Below the pieces are notes generated by a model. The model ran no database searches and had not been told where the DNA came from. It saw only the letters and a program-made list of their open reading frames with translations. From contig NZ_CP108036.1 of the NCBI RefSeq assembly GCF_036170895.1, positions 5,011,001-5,075,000 on the forward strand: a stretch of DNA of 64,000 nucleotides, written 5' to 3'. The stretch comes from Streptomyces erythrochromogenes. GTDB taxonomy: Bacteria > Actinomycetota > Actinomycetes > Streptomycetales > Streptomycetaceae. Shown here piece by piece: positions 18,465-28,000 of this stretch. Made by a program: the position numbers and the translations under genes. The stretch's first letter is position 1; each line of letters begins with the position of its first letter.

Positions 18465-19142
18465 ATGACGCGTGTACTGCTCGCCGAGGACGACGCATCC
18501 ATCTCGGAACCCCTGGCCCGCGCCCTGCGCCGGGAGGGCTACGAGGTCGAGGTCCGGGAGGACGGCCCCACCGCCCTGGACGCGGGACTCCAGGGAGGCG
18601 TCGACCTCGTCGTCCTCGACCTGGGACTGCCGGGCATGGACGGACTCGAGGTCGCCCGCCGGCTGCGCGCCGAGGGCCACGGCTTCCCGATCCTGGTCCT
18701 CACCGCCCGGGCCGACGAGGTCGACACGGTCGTCGGCCTGGACGCGGGCGCCGACGACTACGTGACCAAGCCCTTCCGCCTGGCCGAGCTCCTGGCCCGG
18801 GTCCGGGCCCTGCTCCGGCGCGGAGCCACCGAGGCCGCCCAGCCGCCCGCCACCCACGGCGTGCGGATCGACGTCGAGTCGCACCGCGCCTGGATGGGCG
18901 AGGAGGAGCTCCAGCTCACGGCCAAGGAGTTCGACCTGCTGCGCGTCCTGGTGCGCGACGCCGGCCGGGTCGTCACCCGCGACCAGCTCATGCGCGAGGT
19001 CTGGGACACCACCTGGTGGTCCTCCACCAAGACCCTCGACATGCACATCTCCTGGCTGCGCAAGAAGCTGGGCGACGACGCCGCCAACCCCCGCTACATC
19101 GCCACCGTCCGCGGCGTCGGCTTCCGCTTCGAGAAGAGCTGA
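18465..19142 (+). CDS. OmpR family two-component response regulator
   Basis: A 225-aa DNA-binding regulator. The receiver domain (1-118) has the acidic pair D9/D10, the phosphoacceptor D52 in VVLDLGLPG, the threonine in LTAR and the lysine in YVTKPF. The C-terminal winged helix (about 130-225) contains LTAKEFDLLRVL and RGVGFRFE. The histidine kinase follows 10 bases later in the same operon. Ligands and targets are not evident; the divergent peptide transporter is a possible target because of the shared upstream region. Confidence 0.96.
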   Translation: MTRVLLAEDDASISEPLARALRREGYEVEVREDGPTALDAGLQGGVDLVVLDLGLPGMDGLEVARRLRAEGHGFPILVLTARADEVDTVVGLDAGADDYVTKPFRLAELLARVRALLRRGATEAAQPPATHGVRIDVESHRAWMGEEELQLTAKEFDLLRVLVRDAGRVVTRDQLMREVWDTTWWSSTKTLDMHISWLRKKLGDDAANPRYIATVRGVGFRFEKS

Positions 19143-19152
19143 TCCCCAGCCC

Positions 19153-20418
19153 ATGCGCCGCCGCCTCATCCAGTCCACGCTCGCCGTGGTGCTCGTGGTG
19201 ATCGCCGTCTTCGGGGTCTCCCTCGTCATCGTGGAGACCCGGACCATCACCAGCAGCGCCCAGGACCGGGTCGAGTCCGAGGCGCTGCGGCTGGTGAGCG
19301 TCGTCGAGGCGAACGTCCTGGAGAAGAAGCCGACCGACCCCTCCGCCCTCGCCGAACTGCTCGACGCCGGGCACTACGCGCGGATCACGATCCCCGGTCA
19401 GCCGGCCGTCGAGGTGGGCGCGTCGATCCCCGACAGCGTCGTACGCGGCACCGCGCGCGGCGAGCAGGGCGAAATCGTCGTCGTGGAGGAGGCCCGCTCC
19501 ACCGTGACCAGGGAGGTCGTGCGGACCCTGGCCGTGGTCGGCGCGGTGGCCCTGCTGGCCGTCGTGGCGGCCGTACTGCTCGCCGTACGGCAGGCGAACC
19601 GGCTGGCCTCCCCGCTCACCGACCTCGCCGAGACCGCCGAGCGGCTCGGCTCGGGCGACCCGCGGCCCCGGCACAAGCGGTACGGGGTTCCCGAGCTGGA
19701 CCGGGTCGCGGACGTGCTGGACTCCAGCGCCGAGCGGATCGGCCGGATGCTCACCGCCGAGCGGCGCCTCGCCGCCGACGCCTCCCACCAGCTGCGCACC
19801 CCGCTCACGGCGCTGTCGATGCGGCTGGAGGAGATCACGGTCACCGACGACCTGGAGACCGTGCGGGAGGAGGCGACGATCGCCCTGACCCAGGTGGAGC
19901 GGCTCACGGACGTCGTGCAGCGACTGCTCACGAACTCGCGGGACCCGCGCACGGGCTCCGCGGTCCCCTTCGACCTCGACGAGGTCGTCAAACAGCAGGT
20001 GGAGGAGTGGCGGCCGGCCTACCGCAGCGCGGGCCGGGCCATCGTGCGCTCCGGGAAGCAGGGGGTACGGGCCGTCGGCACCCCCGGCGCGGTCTCCCAG
20101 GTCCTGGCCACCCTCGTGGAGAACGCCCTCATGCACGGCGGCGGCACCGTCGCCCTGCGCACCCGGGTGATCGGCAACCAGGCGGTGCTGGAGGTCACGG
20201 ACGAGGGACCGGGCGTCCCGCCCGACCTCGGCAACCGGATCTTCGAGCGGGCCATCAGCGGCCGGAACTCCACCGGCATCGGCCTCGCGGTCGCCCGCGA
20301 CCTCGCGGAGGCGGACGGCGGCCGTCTGGAGCTGCTCCAGACGCAGCCCCCGGTGTTCGCGCTGTTCCTCAGCCGTACGGCCCCGGAGCCGGCGGACCGG
20401 GAGAAGACGGTCCGCTAG
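19153..20418 (+). CDS. two-component sensor histidine kinase
   Basis: A 421-aa membrane kinase. Helix 1 is at residues 8-28, a short extracellular sensor region of about 85 residues follows, helix 2 is at about 125-147, and a HAMP linker (LASPLTDLAETAERL) precedes the dimerisation domain. H212 in ASHQLRTPL is the phosphoacceptor. The ATPase domain has the N box (LVENALMHGG), the G1 box (VTDEGPGVP) and GIGLAVARDLAEADGG. It should phosphorylate the response regulator encoded 10 bases upstream. Its stop shares the tetranucleotide CTAG with the stop of the converging gtrA-like gene. Confidence 0.95.
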   Translation: MRRRLIQSTLAVVLVVIAVFGVSLVIVETRTITSSAQDRVESEALRLVSVVEANVLEKKPTDPSALAELLDAGHYARITIPGQPAVEVGASIPDSVVRGTARGEQGEIVVVEEARSTVTREVVRTLAVVGAVALLAVVAAVLLAVRQANRLASPLTDLAETAERLGSGDPRPRHKRYGVPELDRVADVLDSSAERIGRMLTAERRLAADASHQLRTPLTALSMRLEEITVTDDLETVREEATIALTQVERLTDVVQRLLTNSRDPRTGSAVPFDLDEVVKQQVEEWRPAYRSAGRAIVRSGKQGVRAVGTPGAVSQVLATLVENALMHGGGTVALRTRVIGNQAVLEVTDEGPGVPPDLGNRIFERAISGRNSTGIGLAVARDLAEADGGRLELLQTQPPVFALFLSRTAPEPADREKTVR

Positions 20419-20957
20419 TTGTTCGCGGGCTCCGGCTCGGGCAGCGGCTCGGGCCTGCGCTCCGGCCGGGGCAGCGGCGCCGGGTCCGGCACCGGTTCGG
20501 TGGCCGCGGGCGGGGCGACCGGCGGCAGGGCCTTGAAGACCCAGGTCCGGTACGACCAGAAGCGGAAGACGGTGGCCGTGCCGATGCCGATGAACTTGAA
20601 GACGTTGCTCGCCAGCGGGCCGTCCCAGCCGAAGCCGTAGGTGGCGGTGTACAGCACGCCGTTCTCGATGACCAGGCCGATCGCGCTGAAGCCGGCGAAG
20701 AGGGCCATCTCGCGGGTACGGCCGCTCTGGGCGCGGTCCCGGTAGGCGAAGTAGCGGAAGCCGAGGTAGTTCGTGGCGATGGCCACAACCGTGGCGATCA
20801 CGCTCGCCCGCACCACCTGGAGATCGGTGGTGTGGCGGATCAGGTTGAAGACACCCAGGTTGACCAGGACCCCCAGGCCGCCGACCGCCCCGAACTTGGC
20901 CACCTCGCGCACGAGGCCGCGTACGCGTTCGAGGACCGATCCGCCCTGCGTGGTCAT
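20415..20957 (-). CDS. GtrA family membrane protein
   Basis: A 180-aa protein with four hydrophobic helices between about residues 15 and 130, matching the GtrA family, whose members help move or use polyprenyl-linked sugars in surface-polysaccharide glycosylation. The motif NYLGFRYFAYRDR in helix 2-3 and KFIGIGTATVFRFWSYRTWVF near the end are typical. The C-terminal 35 residues are Pro/Glu-rich and probably cytoplasmic. It converges on the histidine kinase and the two genes overlap by 4 nt at their stops. A cell-wall role fits the LCP and glycosyltransferase genes elsewhere in the window, but substrate is unknown. Confidence 0.88.
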   Translation of the reverse strand: MTTQGGSVLERVRGLVREVAKFGAVGGLGVLVNLGVFNLIRHTTDLQVVRASVIATVVAIATNYLGFRYFAYRDRAQSGRTREMALFAGFSAIGLVIENGVLYTATYGFGWDGPLASNVFKFIGIGTATVFRFWSYRTWVFKALPPVAPPAATEPVPDPAPLPRPERRPEPLPEPEPANN

Positions 20958-21143
20958 CAGTAGGCCAGTCCCGTCGGTCGCCGCCCCCGTACGGGGCGTC
21001 CGGTGTTGTCCGTCAACCCACCCATGCTAAGTCTCCCCCCTGTGCTCCGTCTGTGCCTTCCGGCACCCTGCGACGCACGGCACACCGGGGGATCGCGCCA
21101 CACCCCTCCCAGGGCCACGTCCGGATGGCGGAATACCGGCGGA

Positions 21144-21149
21144 TACCCT
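21144..21149 (+). promoter_or_regulatory. -10 box for a probable leaderless purK transcript
   Basis: TACCCT ends 6 nt before GTG 21156. The intervening GGAGAG touches the start codon, too close to be a normal ribosome site, so a leaderless message is likely. Confidence 0.5.
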
Positions 21150-21155
21150 GGAGAG

Positions 21156-22295
21156 GTGACGTTCCCGGTAGTCGGCATGGTCGGCGGCGGTCAGCTCGCC
21201 CGCATGACCCACGAGGCGGGTATCCCCCTCGGCATCAGATTCAAGCTCCTCAGTGACACACCACAGGACTCGGCGGCCCAGGTCGTGAGCGATGTCGTCA
21301 TCGGCGACTATCGCGACCTGGAGACGTTGCGCGCCTTCGCGCGCGGCTGTGACGTGATCACCTTCGACCACGAGCATGTACCCACGGAGCACCTGCGGGC
21401 CCTGGAAGCGGACGGCATCCCCGTCCGCCCGGGGCCCGACGCGTTGGTACACGCCCAGGACAAGGGGGTGATGCGCGCCAAGCTCGACGAGATCGGCGCA
21501 CCCAGCCCCCGCCACCGGATCGTGAGCGATCCGGACGACGTGACCGCCTTCGCGGACGAGGTGGGCGGGTTCCCCGTCATCCTCAAGACCGTACGCGGCG
21601 GCTACGACGGCAAGGGGGTGTGGTTCGTCCGCACCCCGCAGGACGCCGAGGCCCCGTTCAAGGCGGGCGTCCCGGTCCTCGCCGAGGAGAAGGTGGACTT
21701 CGTCCGCGAGCTCGCGGCGAACATCGTCCGCTCCCCGCACGGGCAGGCGGTCGCCTACCCCGTCGTCGAGTCCCGCCAGGTGGACGGGGTCTGCGACACG
21801 GTGATCGCTCCCGCCCCGGACCTCTCCGAGGAGCTGGGGGGCGAGGCCCAGGCCCTCGCCCTGCGCATCGCGCAGGAACTCGGCGTGACCGGCCACCTGG
21901 CCGTGGAGCTGTTCGAGACCACCGACGGCCGGATCCTCGTCAACGAACTGGCGATGCGTCCGCACAACAGCGGTCACTGGACCCAGGACGGGGCCGTGAC
22001 CTCCCAGTTCGCCAACCACGTGCGTGCGGTCCTGGACCTTCCGCTGGGCGACCCGCGCCCCCGCGCCAGGTGGACCGTCATGGCGAACGTGCTGGGCGGG
22101 GACTACCCCGACATGTACGCGGCCTACCTGCACTGCATGGCCCACGACCCCCAGCTGAAGATCCACATGTACGGCAAGGACGTGAAACACGGTCGCAAGG
22201 TCGGCCACGTCAACACCTACGGCGACGACCTGGACGATGTGCTGGAGCGCGCACGCCACGCCGCCGACTACCTCAGAGGAACGGTCACGGAATGA
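21156..22295 (+). CDS. purK: 5-(carboxyamino)imidazole ribonucleotide synthase
   Basis: ATP-grasp enzyme of de novo purine synthesis that makes N5-CAIR from AIR, bicarbonate and ATP; 379 aa. The N-terminal [13 protein letters not shown] and FKLLSDTP are the family hallmark. [13 protein letters not shown] near residue 150 is the ATP-binding glycine loop, EEKVDFVRE follows, and [14 protein letters not shown] is the metal/substrate block. GTG 21156 gives the usual [12 protein letters not shown] beginning. Its stop overlaps the purE start as ATGA, so the two enzymes acting in sequence are coupled. Confidence 0.95.
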   Translation: MTFPVVGMVGGGQLARMTHEAGIPLGIRFKLLSDTPQDSAAQVVSDVVIGDYRDLETLRAFARGCDVITFDHEHVPTEHLRALEADGIPVRPGPDALVHAQDKGVMRAKLDEIGAPSPRHRIVSDPDDVTAFADEVGGFPVILKTVRGGYDGKGVWFVRTPQDAEAPFKAGVPVLAEEKVDFVRELAANIVRSPHGQAVAYPVVESRQVDGVCDTVIAPAPDLSEELGGEAQALALRIAQELGVTGHLAVELFETTDGRILVNELAMRPHNSGHWTQDGAVTSQFANHVRAVLDLPLGDPRPRARWTVMANVLGGDYPDMYAAYLHCMAHDPQLKIHMYGKDVKHGRKVGHVNTYGDDLDDVLERARHAADYLRGTVTE

Positions 22296-22828
22296 GCACC
22301 ACCGCCGCAGGACCTGTCATCGGCATCGTCATGGGGTCCGACTCGGACTGGCCCGTGATGGAGGCCGCCGCCCAGGCCCTCGACGAGTTCGAGATCCCCT
22401 ACGAGGTCGACGTCGTCTCCGCCCACCGGATGCCGCGCGAGATGATCGAGTACGGGGAGCAGGCCGCCGGGCGCGGCCTGAAGGCGATCATCGCGGGCGC
22501 GGGCGGAGCCGCCCACCTGCCCGGCATGCTCGCCTCGGTCACCCCGCTGCCGGTCATCGGCGTGCCGGTGCCGCTGAAGTACCTCGACGGCATGGACTCC
22601 CTGATGTCGATCGTCCAGATGCCGGCGGGGGTCCCCGTCGCCACCGTCTCGGTCGCCGGGGCGCGCAACGCCGGCCTGCTGGCCGTACGGATGCTGGCCG
22701 CCCACGACACGGAGCTGCTGGCCCGGATGCGCGACTTCCAGCAGGAGCTCAACGACCAGGCCACCGAGAAGGGCAAGCGGCTGCGTACGAAGGTCGCGAA
22801 CGCGGAGTCCTTCGGGTTCGGCAAGTGA
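22292..22828 (+). CDS. purE: N5-carboxyaminoimidazole ribonucleotide mutase
   Basis: Converts N5-CAIR to CAIR, the step after PurK. The 178-aa class I PurE shows GSDSDWPVM near residue 15, SAHRMP near 47 with the catalytic histidine, [12 protein letters not shown] near 70 and GVPV near 90. It usually forms an octamer. The start overlaps the purK stop (ATGA), and its own stop overlaps the following M19 dipeptidase start (GTGA), tying purine synthesis translationally to a peptidase with no obvious metabolic link. Confidence 0.96.
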   Translation: MSTTAAGPVIGIVMGSDSDWPVMEAAAQALDEFEIPYEVDVVSAHRMPREMIEYGEQAAGRGLKAIIAGAGGAAHLPGMLASVTPLPVIGVPVPLKYLDGMDSLMSIVQMPAGVPVATVSVAGARNAGLLAVRMLAAHDTELLARMRDFQQELNDQATEKGKRLRTKVANAESFGFGK

Positions 22829-24003
22829 GCGCGGCGCAGCGTCTGGCGGAGGCGCGCGAGCTACTGGCCGAGCACCCCGTCGTGGACGGTCACAACGACC
22901 TGCCCTGGGCGCTGCGCCAGCAGGTGCGCTACGACCTGGCGCAGCGGGACATCGCGGGCGACCAGTCCGCACACCTGCACACCGACATCCCCCGGCTGCG
23001 CGCCGGGGGTGTCGGGGCCCAGTTCTGGTCCGTGTACGTACGCTCCGACTTCGCGGGCGACGAGGCGGTCAGCGCCACCCTGGAGCAGATCGACGCCGTC
23101 GCCCAGCTGATCGACCGCTACCCCGGCGACCTCGTGCGGGCGCTGACGGCGGACGACATGGAGCAGGCCCGCGCCACCGGCCGGATCGCCTCGCTGATGG
23201 GTGCCGAGGGCGGCCACTCCATCAACAACTCGCTCGCCACGCTGCGCGCCCTGCACCGGCTGGGCGTGCGGTACATGACGCTCACGCACAACGACAACAT
23301 CGACTGGGCGGACTCGGCGACCGACGAGCCCCGCCACGGCGGCCTGACCGACTTCGGCCGCGAGGTCGTCCGCGAGATGAACCGCGTCGGCATGCTGGTG
23401 GACCTCTCGCACGTCGCCGCGACGACGATGCGGGACGCCATCGCCGTCTCGGCCGCGCCGGTGGTCTTCTCGCACTCCTCGGCGCGAGCGGTCTGCGACC
23501 ACCCGCGCAACATCCCCGACGACGTGCTGGCGCTGCTGCCGGCCAACGGCGGGGTGGCGATGGCGACCTTCGTCCCGAAGTTCATCCTGCCGGCGGCGGT
23601 GGAATGGACCCTTGCCGCGGACGAGAACCTGCGGGCGCACGGCTTCCACCACCTCGACACCACCCCCGAGGCGATGGCCCTGCACCGGGCGTTCGAGGCG
23701 GACCGCCCGCGGCCGGTGGCCACGGCCGCCACGGTGGCCGACCACCTGGACCACATGCGGGAAGTGGCCGGGGTCGACCACATCGGCATCGGCGGCGACT
23801 ACGACGGCACGGCCTTCACCCCGTCCGGCCTGGACGACGTGGCGGGCTATCCGAACCTGGTCGCGGAACTCCTGGCGCGCGGCTGGTCCAAGGCGGACCT
23901 GGCCAAGCTGACCTGGTCCAACGCGGTCCGCGCGCTGCGCGACGCGGAAGCGGTGGCCCGCGACCTGTCGGCGACCCGGGGCCCGTCGAACGCGGTGATC
24001 TAG
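22825..24003 (+). CDS. membrane dipeptidase family (M19) zinc dipeptidase
   Basis: A 392-aa zinc hydrolase of the renal-dipeptidase family. All expected ligands are present: HxD in DGHNDLPW near residue 20, the bridging glutamate in AEGGHS near 127, DLSHV near 193 and FSHSSAR near 214, with the aspartate in GGDYDG near 316. No signal peptide is seen, so it is probably cytoplasmic. GTG 22825 overlaps the purE stop. Family members cleave varied L-L and L-D dipeptides; substrate is not predictable. The next gene is a degenerate paralogue. Confidence 0.93.
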   Translation: MSAAQRLAEARELLAEHPVVDGHNDLPWALRQQVRYDLAQRDIAGDQSAHLHTDIPRLRAGGVGAQFWSVYVRSDFAGDEAVSATLEQIDAVAQLIDRYPGDLVRALTADDMEQARATGRIASLMGAEGGHSINNSLATLRALHRLGVRYMTLTHNDNIDWADSATDEPRHGGLTDFGREVVREMNRVGMLVDLSHVAATTMRDAIAVSAAPVVFSHSSARAVCDHPRNIPDDVLALLPANGGVAMATFVPKFILPAAVEWTLAADENLRAHGFHHLDTTPEAMALHRAFEADRPRPVATAATVADHLDHMREVAGVDHIGIGGDYDGTAFTPSGLDDVAGYPNLVAELLARGWSKADLAKLTWSNAVRALRDAEAVARDLSATRGPSNAVI

Positions 24004-24156
24004 GGGCGGGCACGGCGGAAGCGCTGGTCCGGCGGGTGTGGTGACGCGGTGTGACCGCGGTTCACTCGAACGCCACACCTGCCGGGCGGCTGCGCCGCAC
24101 CGCGTGTCACGGTGGCACCAGCTCTCCCTGCTGCCGCCGAGACCGGAGCGAACGCC

Positions 24157-25236
24157 ATGGCCGACCTGCAGGATGAACCCCACTCCGTGGGCATCGGGGC
24201 CCCGGACCTCCAGGCCCCCGCCGGACCCGAGACGAAGGCGAGCGCCCTCGAACGGGCCGCCGCGCTGCTGTCCGTCCACCCCGTCGCCGACGGGTGCAAC
24301 ACCCTGGTCTGGACCCTGCGCCAGAGCCCGTACCACGACATCGAAACCCCCGACGCGGGCGTCGACACCGACATCCCGCGCCTGCGCGCCGGGGGAGTGG
24401 GGGCCCAGTTCTGGTCCCTGCTCGTGCCGCCGCAGGCCCGGCCCCACGAGGACGCGGCCGGCGACCGGGTGGTTTCCGACACCCTGGAACAGATCGACGC
24501 GGCACTGACCCTGGTCCGCCGCTATCCCGACAGCCTGCGCCTCGCGCTCAGCGCCGACGACATGGCGGACGCCCGCAACCGCGGCCGGATCGCCTCGTTC
24601 CTCGGCCCCGTACCGGGCCGGACGCTGACCGATTCGCTGGGCGCGCTGCGCGCCTTCCACGCGCTCGGCGTACGGGTCCTCGCGCCCGCGGGCGCGCCCT
24701 GGGCGCAGGAGGCGCTGACGGCCTTCGGCCACGAGGTGGTGCACGAGGCGAACCGGCTGGCGATCCTGCTGGACCTCACGGGCTGCGAGCCGGCGGTCGC
24801 CCGCCAGCTCGCGGGCGCCTCGAAGGCCCCGGTGATCATCTCGAACACGGCGGCCGCCGCGCTGAACCCGCATCCGGGGAACGTGCCCGACGAGGTGCTG
24901 GTCGCGCTGCGCGAGGCGAACGGCCTCGCGATGGTCACCTTCGACAGCGCGCGCACCGGGGACTCCCTGCACGCGGTGGCGGACCACCTCGACCACGTAC
25001 GGGCGGTCGCGGGCCCGGAGGGCGTCGGACTCGGCGCGACCTTCGGCGCCGAGCCGCCGGGCCCCCGCCCGACCGGCCTGACCGACCCCTCGGGCTACCC
25101 GCGGCTGATCGCGGAACTCCTGGACCGCGGCTGGCCCGAATCCGACCTGGCCCTGCTGACCTGGGGCAACGCCCTCCGCGTGGTCCGCGACGCAGAATTC
25201 ACCGCCCGCCGCCGGTCCAGCCCCGCCGGCGCTTGA
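24157..25236 (+). CDS. M19 dipeptidase paralogue lacking its metal ligands (pseudoenzyme)
   Basis: A 359-aa protein clearly related to the preceding dipeptidase: it shares [24 protein letters not shown] and ADHLDH. However, each metal or catalytic block is changed: DGHND is DGCNT, AEGGHS is PVPGRT, DLSHVA is DLTGCE, FSHSSAR is ISNTAAA and GGDYDG is GATFGA. The frame is intact and codon use is normal, so this looks like a maintained pseudoenzyme rather than a decaying gene. ATG 24157 follows GGAG. The stop codon TGA falls inside an intergenic repeat copy. A regulatory, binding or heteromer role with the intact paralogue is possible. Confidence 0.82.
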   Translation: MADLQDEPHSVGIGAPDLQAPAGPETKASALERAAALLSVHPVADGCNTLVWTLRQSPYHDIETPDAGVDTDIPRLRAGGVGAQFWSLLVPPQARPHEDAAGDRVVSDTLEQIDAALTLVRRYPDSLRLALSADDMADARNRGRIASFLGPVPGRTLTDSLGALRAFHALGVRVLAPAGAPWAQEALTAFGHEVVHEANRLAILLDLTGCEPAVARQLAGASKAPVIISNTAAAALNPHPGNVPDEVLVALREANGLAMVTFDSARTGDSLHAVADHLDHVRAVAGPEGVGLGATFGAEPPGPRPTGLTDPSGYPRLIAELLDRGWPESDLALLTWGNALRVVRDAEFTARRRSSPAGA

Positions 25237-25270
25237 GGCGCAGGGTCCGGGGCGGAGCCCCGGGTCCTTT
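25217..25270 (+). repeat. intergenic hairpin repeat, copy 2
   Basis: Second copy of the CCAGCC..CGCCGGCGTTTGAGG element. The hairpin stem is CCGGGGC (25247-25253) and GCCCCGG (25257-25263) around GGA. Its TTGA core supplies the stop codon of the upstream M19-like gene. It separates converging genes and may terminate transcription. Confidence 0.75.
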
Positions 25271-25296
25271 CGCCTTTGCCGAGCCCTCCGCAGGGG

Positions 25297-26640
25297 TCAG
25301 GCCCGGGGCCGCCCCATCGCCCGGTACGTCCAGCCGGCGGCACGCCACCGCACCGGGTCCAGCGCGTTGCGGCCGTCCAGTACGAGCCGGTCGGTCACGA
25401 CGGAGGCGAGCTCCGCCGGGTCGAGGTCGCGGAACTCGCGCCACTCGGTGAGGTGGAGGACCACCTCCGCGCCGCGGGCCGCCGCGAGCGCGGAGTCCGC
25501 GTACCCGAGGGTCGGGAAGACCTGCCGGGCGTTGTCCATGCCCTTGGGGTCGTAGACGGTCACCTGGCCGCCCTGGAGGTGGATCTGGCCCGCCACGTTC
25601 AGGGCGGGCGAGTCCCGTACGTCGTCCGAGTCCGGCTTGAAGGTGGCGCCGAGCACGGCGACCCGCTTGCCGAGGAAGGACCCGCCCACGGCCTCGCGGG
25701 CGAGCTCGACCATGTGCCCGCGCCGCCGCATGTTGATGGAGTCGACCTCGCGCAGGAAGGTCAGGGCCTGGTCCGCGCCGAGCTCGCCCGCGCGCGCCAT
25801 GAAGGCCCGGATGTCCTTCGGCAGGCAGCCGCCGCCGAAGCCGATCCCGGCGCGCAGGAACTTCGCGCCGATCCGCTCGTCGTAGCCGATGGCCTCCGCC
25901 AGCTTGACCACGTCACCGCCGGCGGCCTCGCAGACCTCCGCCATCGCGTTGATGAAGGAGATCTTGGTGGCGAGGAAGGAATTGGCTGCGGTCTTGACGA
26001 GCTCGGACGTCGGGAAGTCCGTGACGACCAGCGGCGACCCCTCGGACATGGGGGTCTCGTACACCTCGCGCAGCAGCTTCTCGCCGCGCTCGCCCTGGAC
26101 GCCGATCACGATCCGGTCGGGGTGCAGGGTGTCCTGCACGGCGAAGCCCTCCCGCAGGAACTCCGGATTCCAGGCCAGCTCCACGCCGTCGCCCGCCGGG
26201 GACAGCTCCACCAGCTTCTCCGCCAGCCGCTGCGCCGAGCCCACCGGCACCGTGGACTTGCCGACGACCAGGACCGGCCGCGTCAGGTGCGGGGCCAGCG
26301 AGGCCATCGCGGAGTCGACGTAGGACATGTCGCAGGCGTACTCGCCGTGCTTCTGCGGGGTGTTCACGCAGACGAAGTGGACGTCGCCGAAGGCGCCGAC
26401 CTCCTCGTAGGAGGTCGTGAACCGCAGCCGCCCGGTCGAGCCCGGCAGCCCGGCCACGTGCTTGGCCAGCAGTTCCTCCAGCCCGGGCTCGTACATCGGC
26501 ACCCGGCCCGCGGCCAGCATCTCGATCTTCTCGGGCACCACGTCCAGCCCCAGCACCTCGAAGCCCAGCTCCGCCATCGCCGCGGCGTGGGTCGCGCCGA
26601 GGTAGCCGGTGCCGATCACAGTGATCCTGAGGGGGGCCAT
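25297..26640 (-). CDS. UDP-glucose/GDP-mannose-type nucleotide-sugar 6-dehydrogenase
   Basis: A 447-aa NAD-dependent four-electron dehydrogenase, most like UDP-glucose 6-dehydrogenase, producing a UDP-uronic acid for surface polymers. The Rossmann start ITVIGTGYLGATHAAAM is at residue 5. NTPQKHGEYACD near 95 and KSTVPVGSAQR near 140 bind cofactor and sugar. GIGFGGGCLPKDI near 265 contains the catalytic cysteine, and ATFKPDSDDVRDSPAL near 325 is in the nucleotide-sugar domain. ATG 26640 has GGAG about 6 nt before it. It is divergent from the acyl-CoA dehydrogenase, and a -10 candidate TATGCT lies on this strand at 26678-26683. Confidence 0.92.
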   Translation of the reverse strand: MAPLRITVIGTGYLGATHAAAMAELGFEVLGLDVVPEKIEMLAAGRVPMYEPGLEELLAKHVAGLPGSTGRLRFTTSYEEVGAFGDVHFVCVNTPQKHGEYACDMSYVDSAMASLAPHLTRPVLVVGKSTVPVGSAQRLAEKLVELSPAGDGVELAWNPEFLREGFAVQDTLHPDRIVIGVQGERGEKLLREVYETPMSEGSPLVVTDFPTSELVKTAANSFLATKISFINAMAEVCEAAGGDVVKLAEAIGYDERIGAKFLRAGIGFGGGCLPKDIRAFMARAGELGADQALTFLREVDSINMRRRGHMVELAREAVGGSFLGKRVAVLGATFKPDSDDVRDSPALNVAGQIHLQGGQVTVYDPKGMDNARQVFPTLGYADSALAAARGAEVVLHLTEWREFRDLDPAELASVVTDRLVLDGRNALDPVRWRAAGWTYRAMGRPRA

Positions 26641-26842
26641 GGGTGCTCCAGAGGTGCGGGGCCGTTTGCGGCCACTGAGCATAGTCGGGCCGACACGCGG
26701 GGACGTTCCCCAGGAGCACCGTCTCTGTCACGCAGCTCACGTGGCCCGTCCATATCGCCATCCGTGACCGGGACACTAAGCTTGGGTTACTTAACGGTAG
26801 TTAGCATCACGTATCGCGTGTCACCCTGGGGAGTGAGAGATC

Positions 26843-28000
26843 TTGGCGGGTTCTGCCGACTTCGACCTGTACCGCCCGGCCGAGGAGCACGACATGCTCC
26901 GCGAGTCGGTCCGCTCGCTCGCCGAGGCGAAGATCCTGCCGTTCGCAGCCGCGGTCGACGAGGAGTCCCGCTTCCCGCAGGAGGCCCTGGACGCGCTGGT
27001 CGCCAACGACCTGCACGCCGTCCACGTGCCCGAGATCTACGGCGGTGCGGGCGCCGACGCCCTCGCCACCGTGATCGTGATCGAGGAAGTGGCCCGCGTC
27101 TGCGCCTCCTCCTCCCTGATCCCGGCCGTGAACAAGCTCGGCTCCCTCCCGGTGATCCTCTCCGGCTCCGAGGAGCTCAAGGCCAAGTACCTCGGCCCGC
27201 TCGCCAAGGGCGACGCGATGTTCTCGTACGCCCTCTCCGAGCCGGACGCGGGCTCCGACGCCGCCGGCATGAAGACCCGCGCCGTGCGCGACGGGGACTT
27301 CTGGGTGCTCAACGGCGTCAAGCGCTGGATCACCAACGCGGGCGTCTCCGAGTACTACACGGTCATGGCCGTCACCGACCCGGAGAAGCGCTCCAAGGGC
27401 ATCAGCGCCTTCGTCGTCGAGAAGTCCGACGAGGGCGTCTCCTTCGGCGCCCCGGAGAAGAAGCTCGGCATCAAGGGCTCCCCGACGCGCGAGGTCTACC
27501 TCGACAACGTCCGGATCCCGGCCGACCGCATGATCGGCGCCGAGGGCACCGGCTTCGCCACCGCGATGAAGACCCTCGACCACACCCGCATCACGATCGC
27601 CGCCCAGGCGCTCGGCATCGCGCAGGGCGCCCTGGACTACGCCAAGGGCTACGTCCAGGAGCGCAAGCAGTTCGGCAAGCCGATCGGCGACTTCCAGGGC
27701 GTGCAGTTCATGCTCGCGGACATGGCCATGAAGATCGAGGCCGCCCGCCAGCTCACGTACTCGGCCGCCGCCAAGTCCGAGCGCGTCGACGGCGACCTGA
27801 CCTTCTTCGGTGCCGCGGCCAAGTGCTTCGCCTCCGACGTGGCCATGGAGGTCACCACGGACGCCGTCCAGCTCCTCGGCGGCTACGGCTACACCCGCGA
27901 CTACCCGGTCGAGCGCATGATGCGCGACGCCAAGATCACGCAGATCTACGAGGGCACGAACCAGGTCCAGCGGATCGTCATGGCCCGCAACCTGCCGTAG
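26843..28000 (+). CDS. acyl-CoA dehydrogenase
   Basis: A 385-aa flavoenzyme that oxidises acyl-CoA to enoyl-CoA and passes electrons to ETF. YALSEPDAGSDAAGMKT near residue 128 binds FAD and substrate, WITNAGVSEYY near 160 is the second signature, and QIYEGTNQVQR near 368 contains the expected catalytic glutamate. Length and motif spacing fit short/medium-chain members; chain preference cannot be read. The start is TTG 26843, chosen because the mature N-terminus MAGSADFDLYRP begins there and GGGGAGTGAGAG precedes it. A weak inverted repeat (TAAC-GGTA-GTTA, 26792-26803) lies in the promoter region. A strong terminator follows. Confidence 0.94.
   Translation: MAGSADFDLYRPAEEHDMLRESVRSLAEAKILPFAAAVDEESRFPQEALDALVANDLHAVHVPEIYGGAGADALATVIVIEEVARVCASSSLIPAVNKLGSLPVILSGSEELKAKYLGPLAKGDAMFSYALSEPDAGSDAAGMKTRAVRDGDFWVLNGVKRWITNAGVSEYYTVMAVTDPEKRSKGISAFVVEKSDEGVSFGAPEKKLGIKGSPTREVYLDNVRIPADRMIGAEGTGFATAMKTLDHTRITIAAQALGIAQGALDYAKGYVQERKQFGKPIGDFQGVQFMLADMAMKIEAARQLTYSAAAKSERVDGDLTFFGAAAKCFASDVAMEVTTDAVQLLGGYGYTRDYPVERMMRDAKITQIYEGTNQVQRIVMARNLP

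Noticed and set aside
18337..18468. A 43-codon frame with a ribosome-like AGGACTTGAGAG, a TTA codon and an ATGA overlap with the response regulator start.
   Set aside because: Third positions are only about half G/C, unlike every real gene here, and a -10 box for a leaderless response-regulator message lies inside it. It is more likely promoter DNA.
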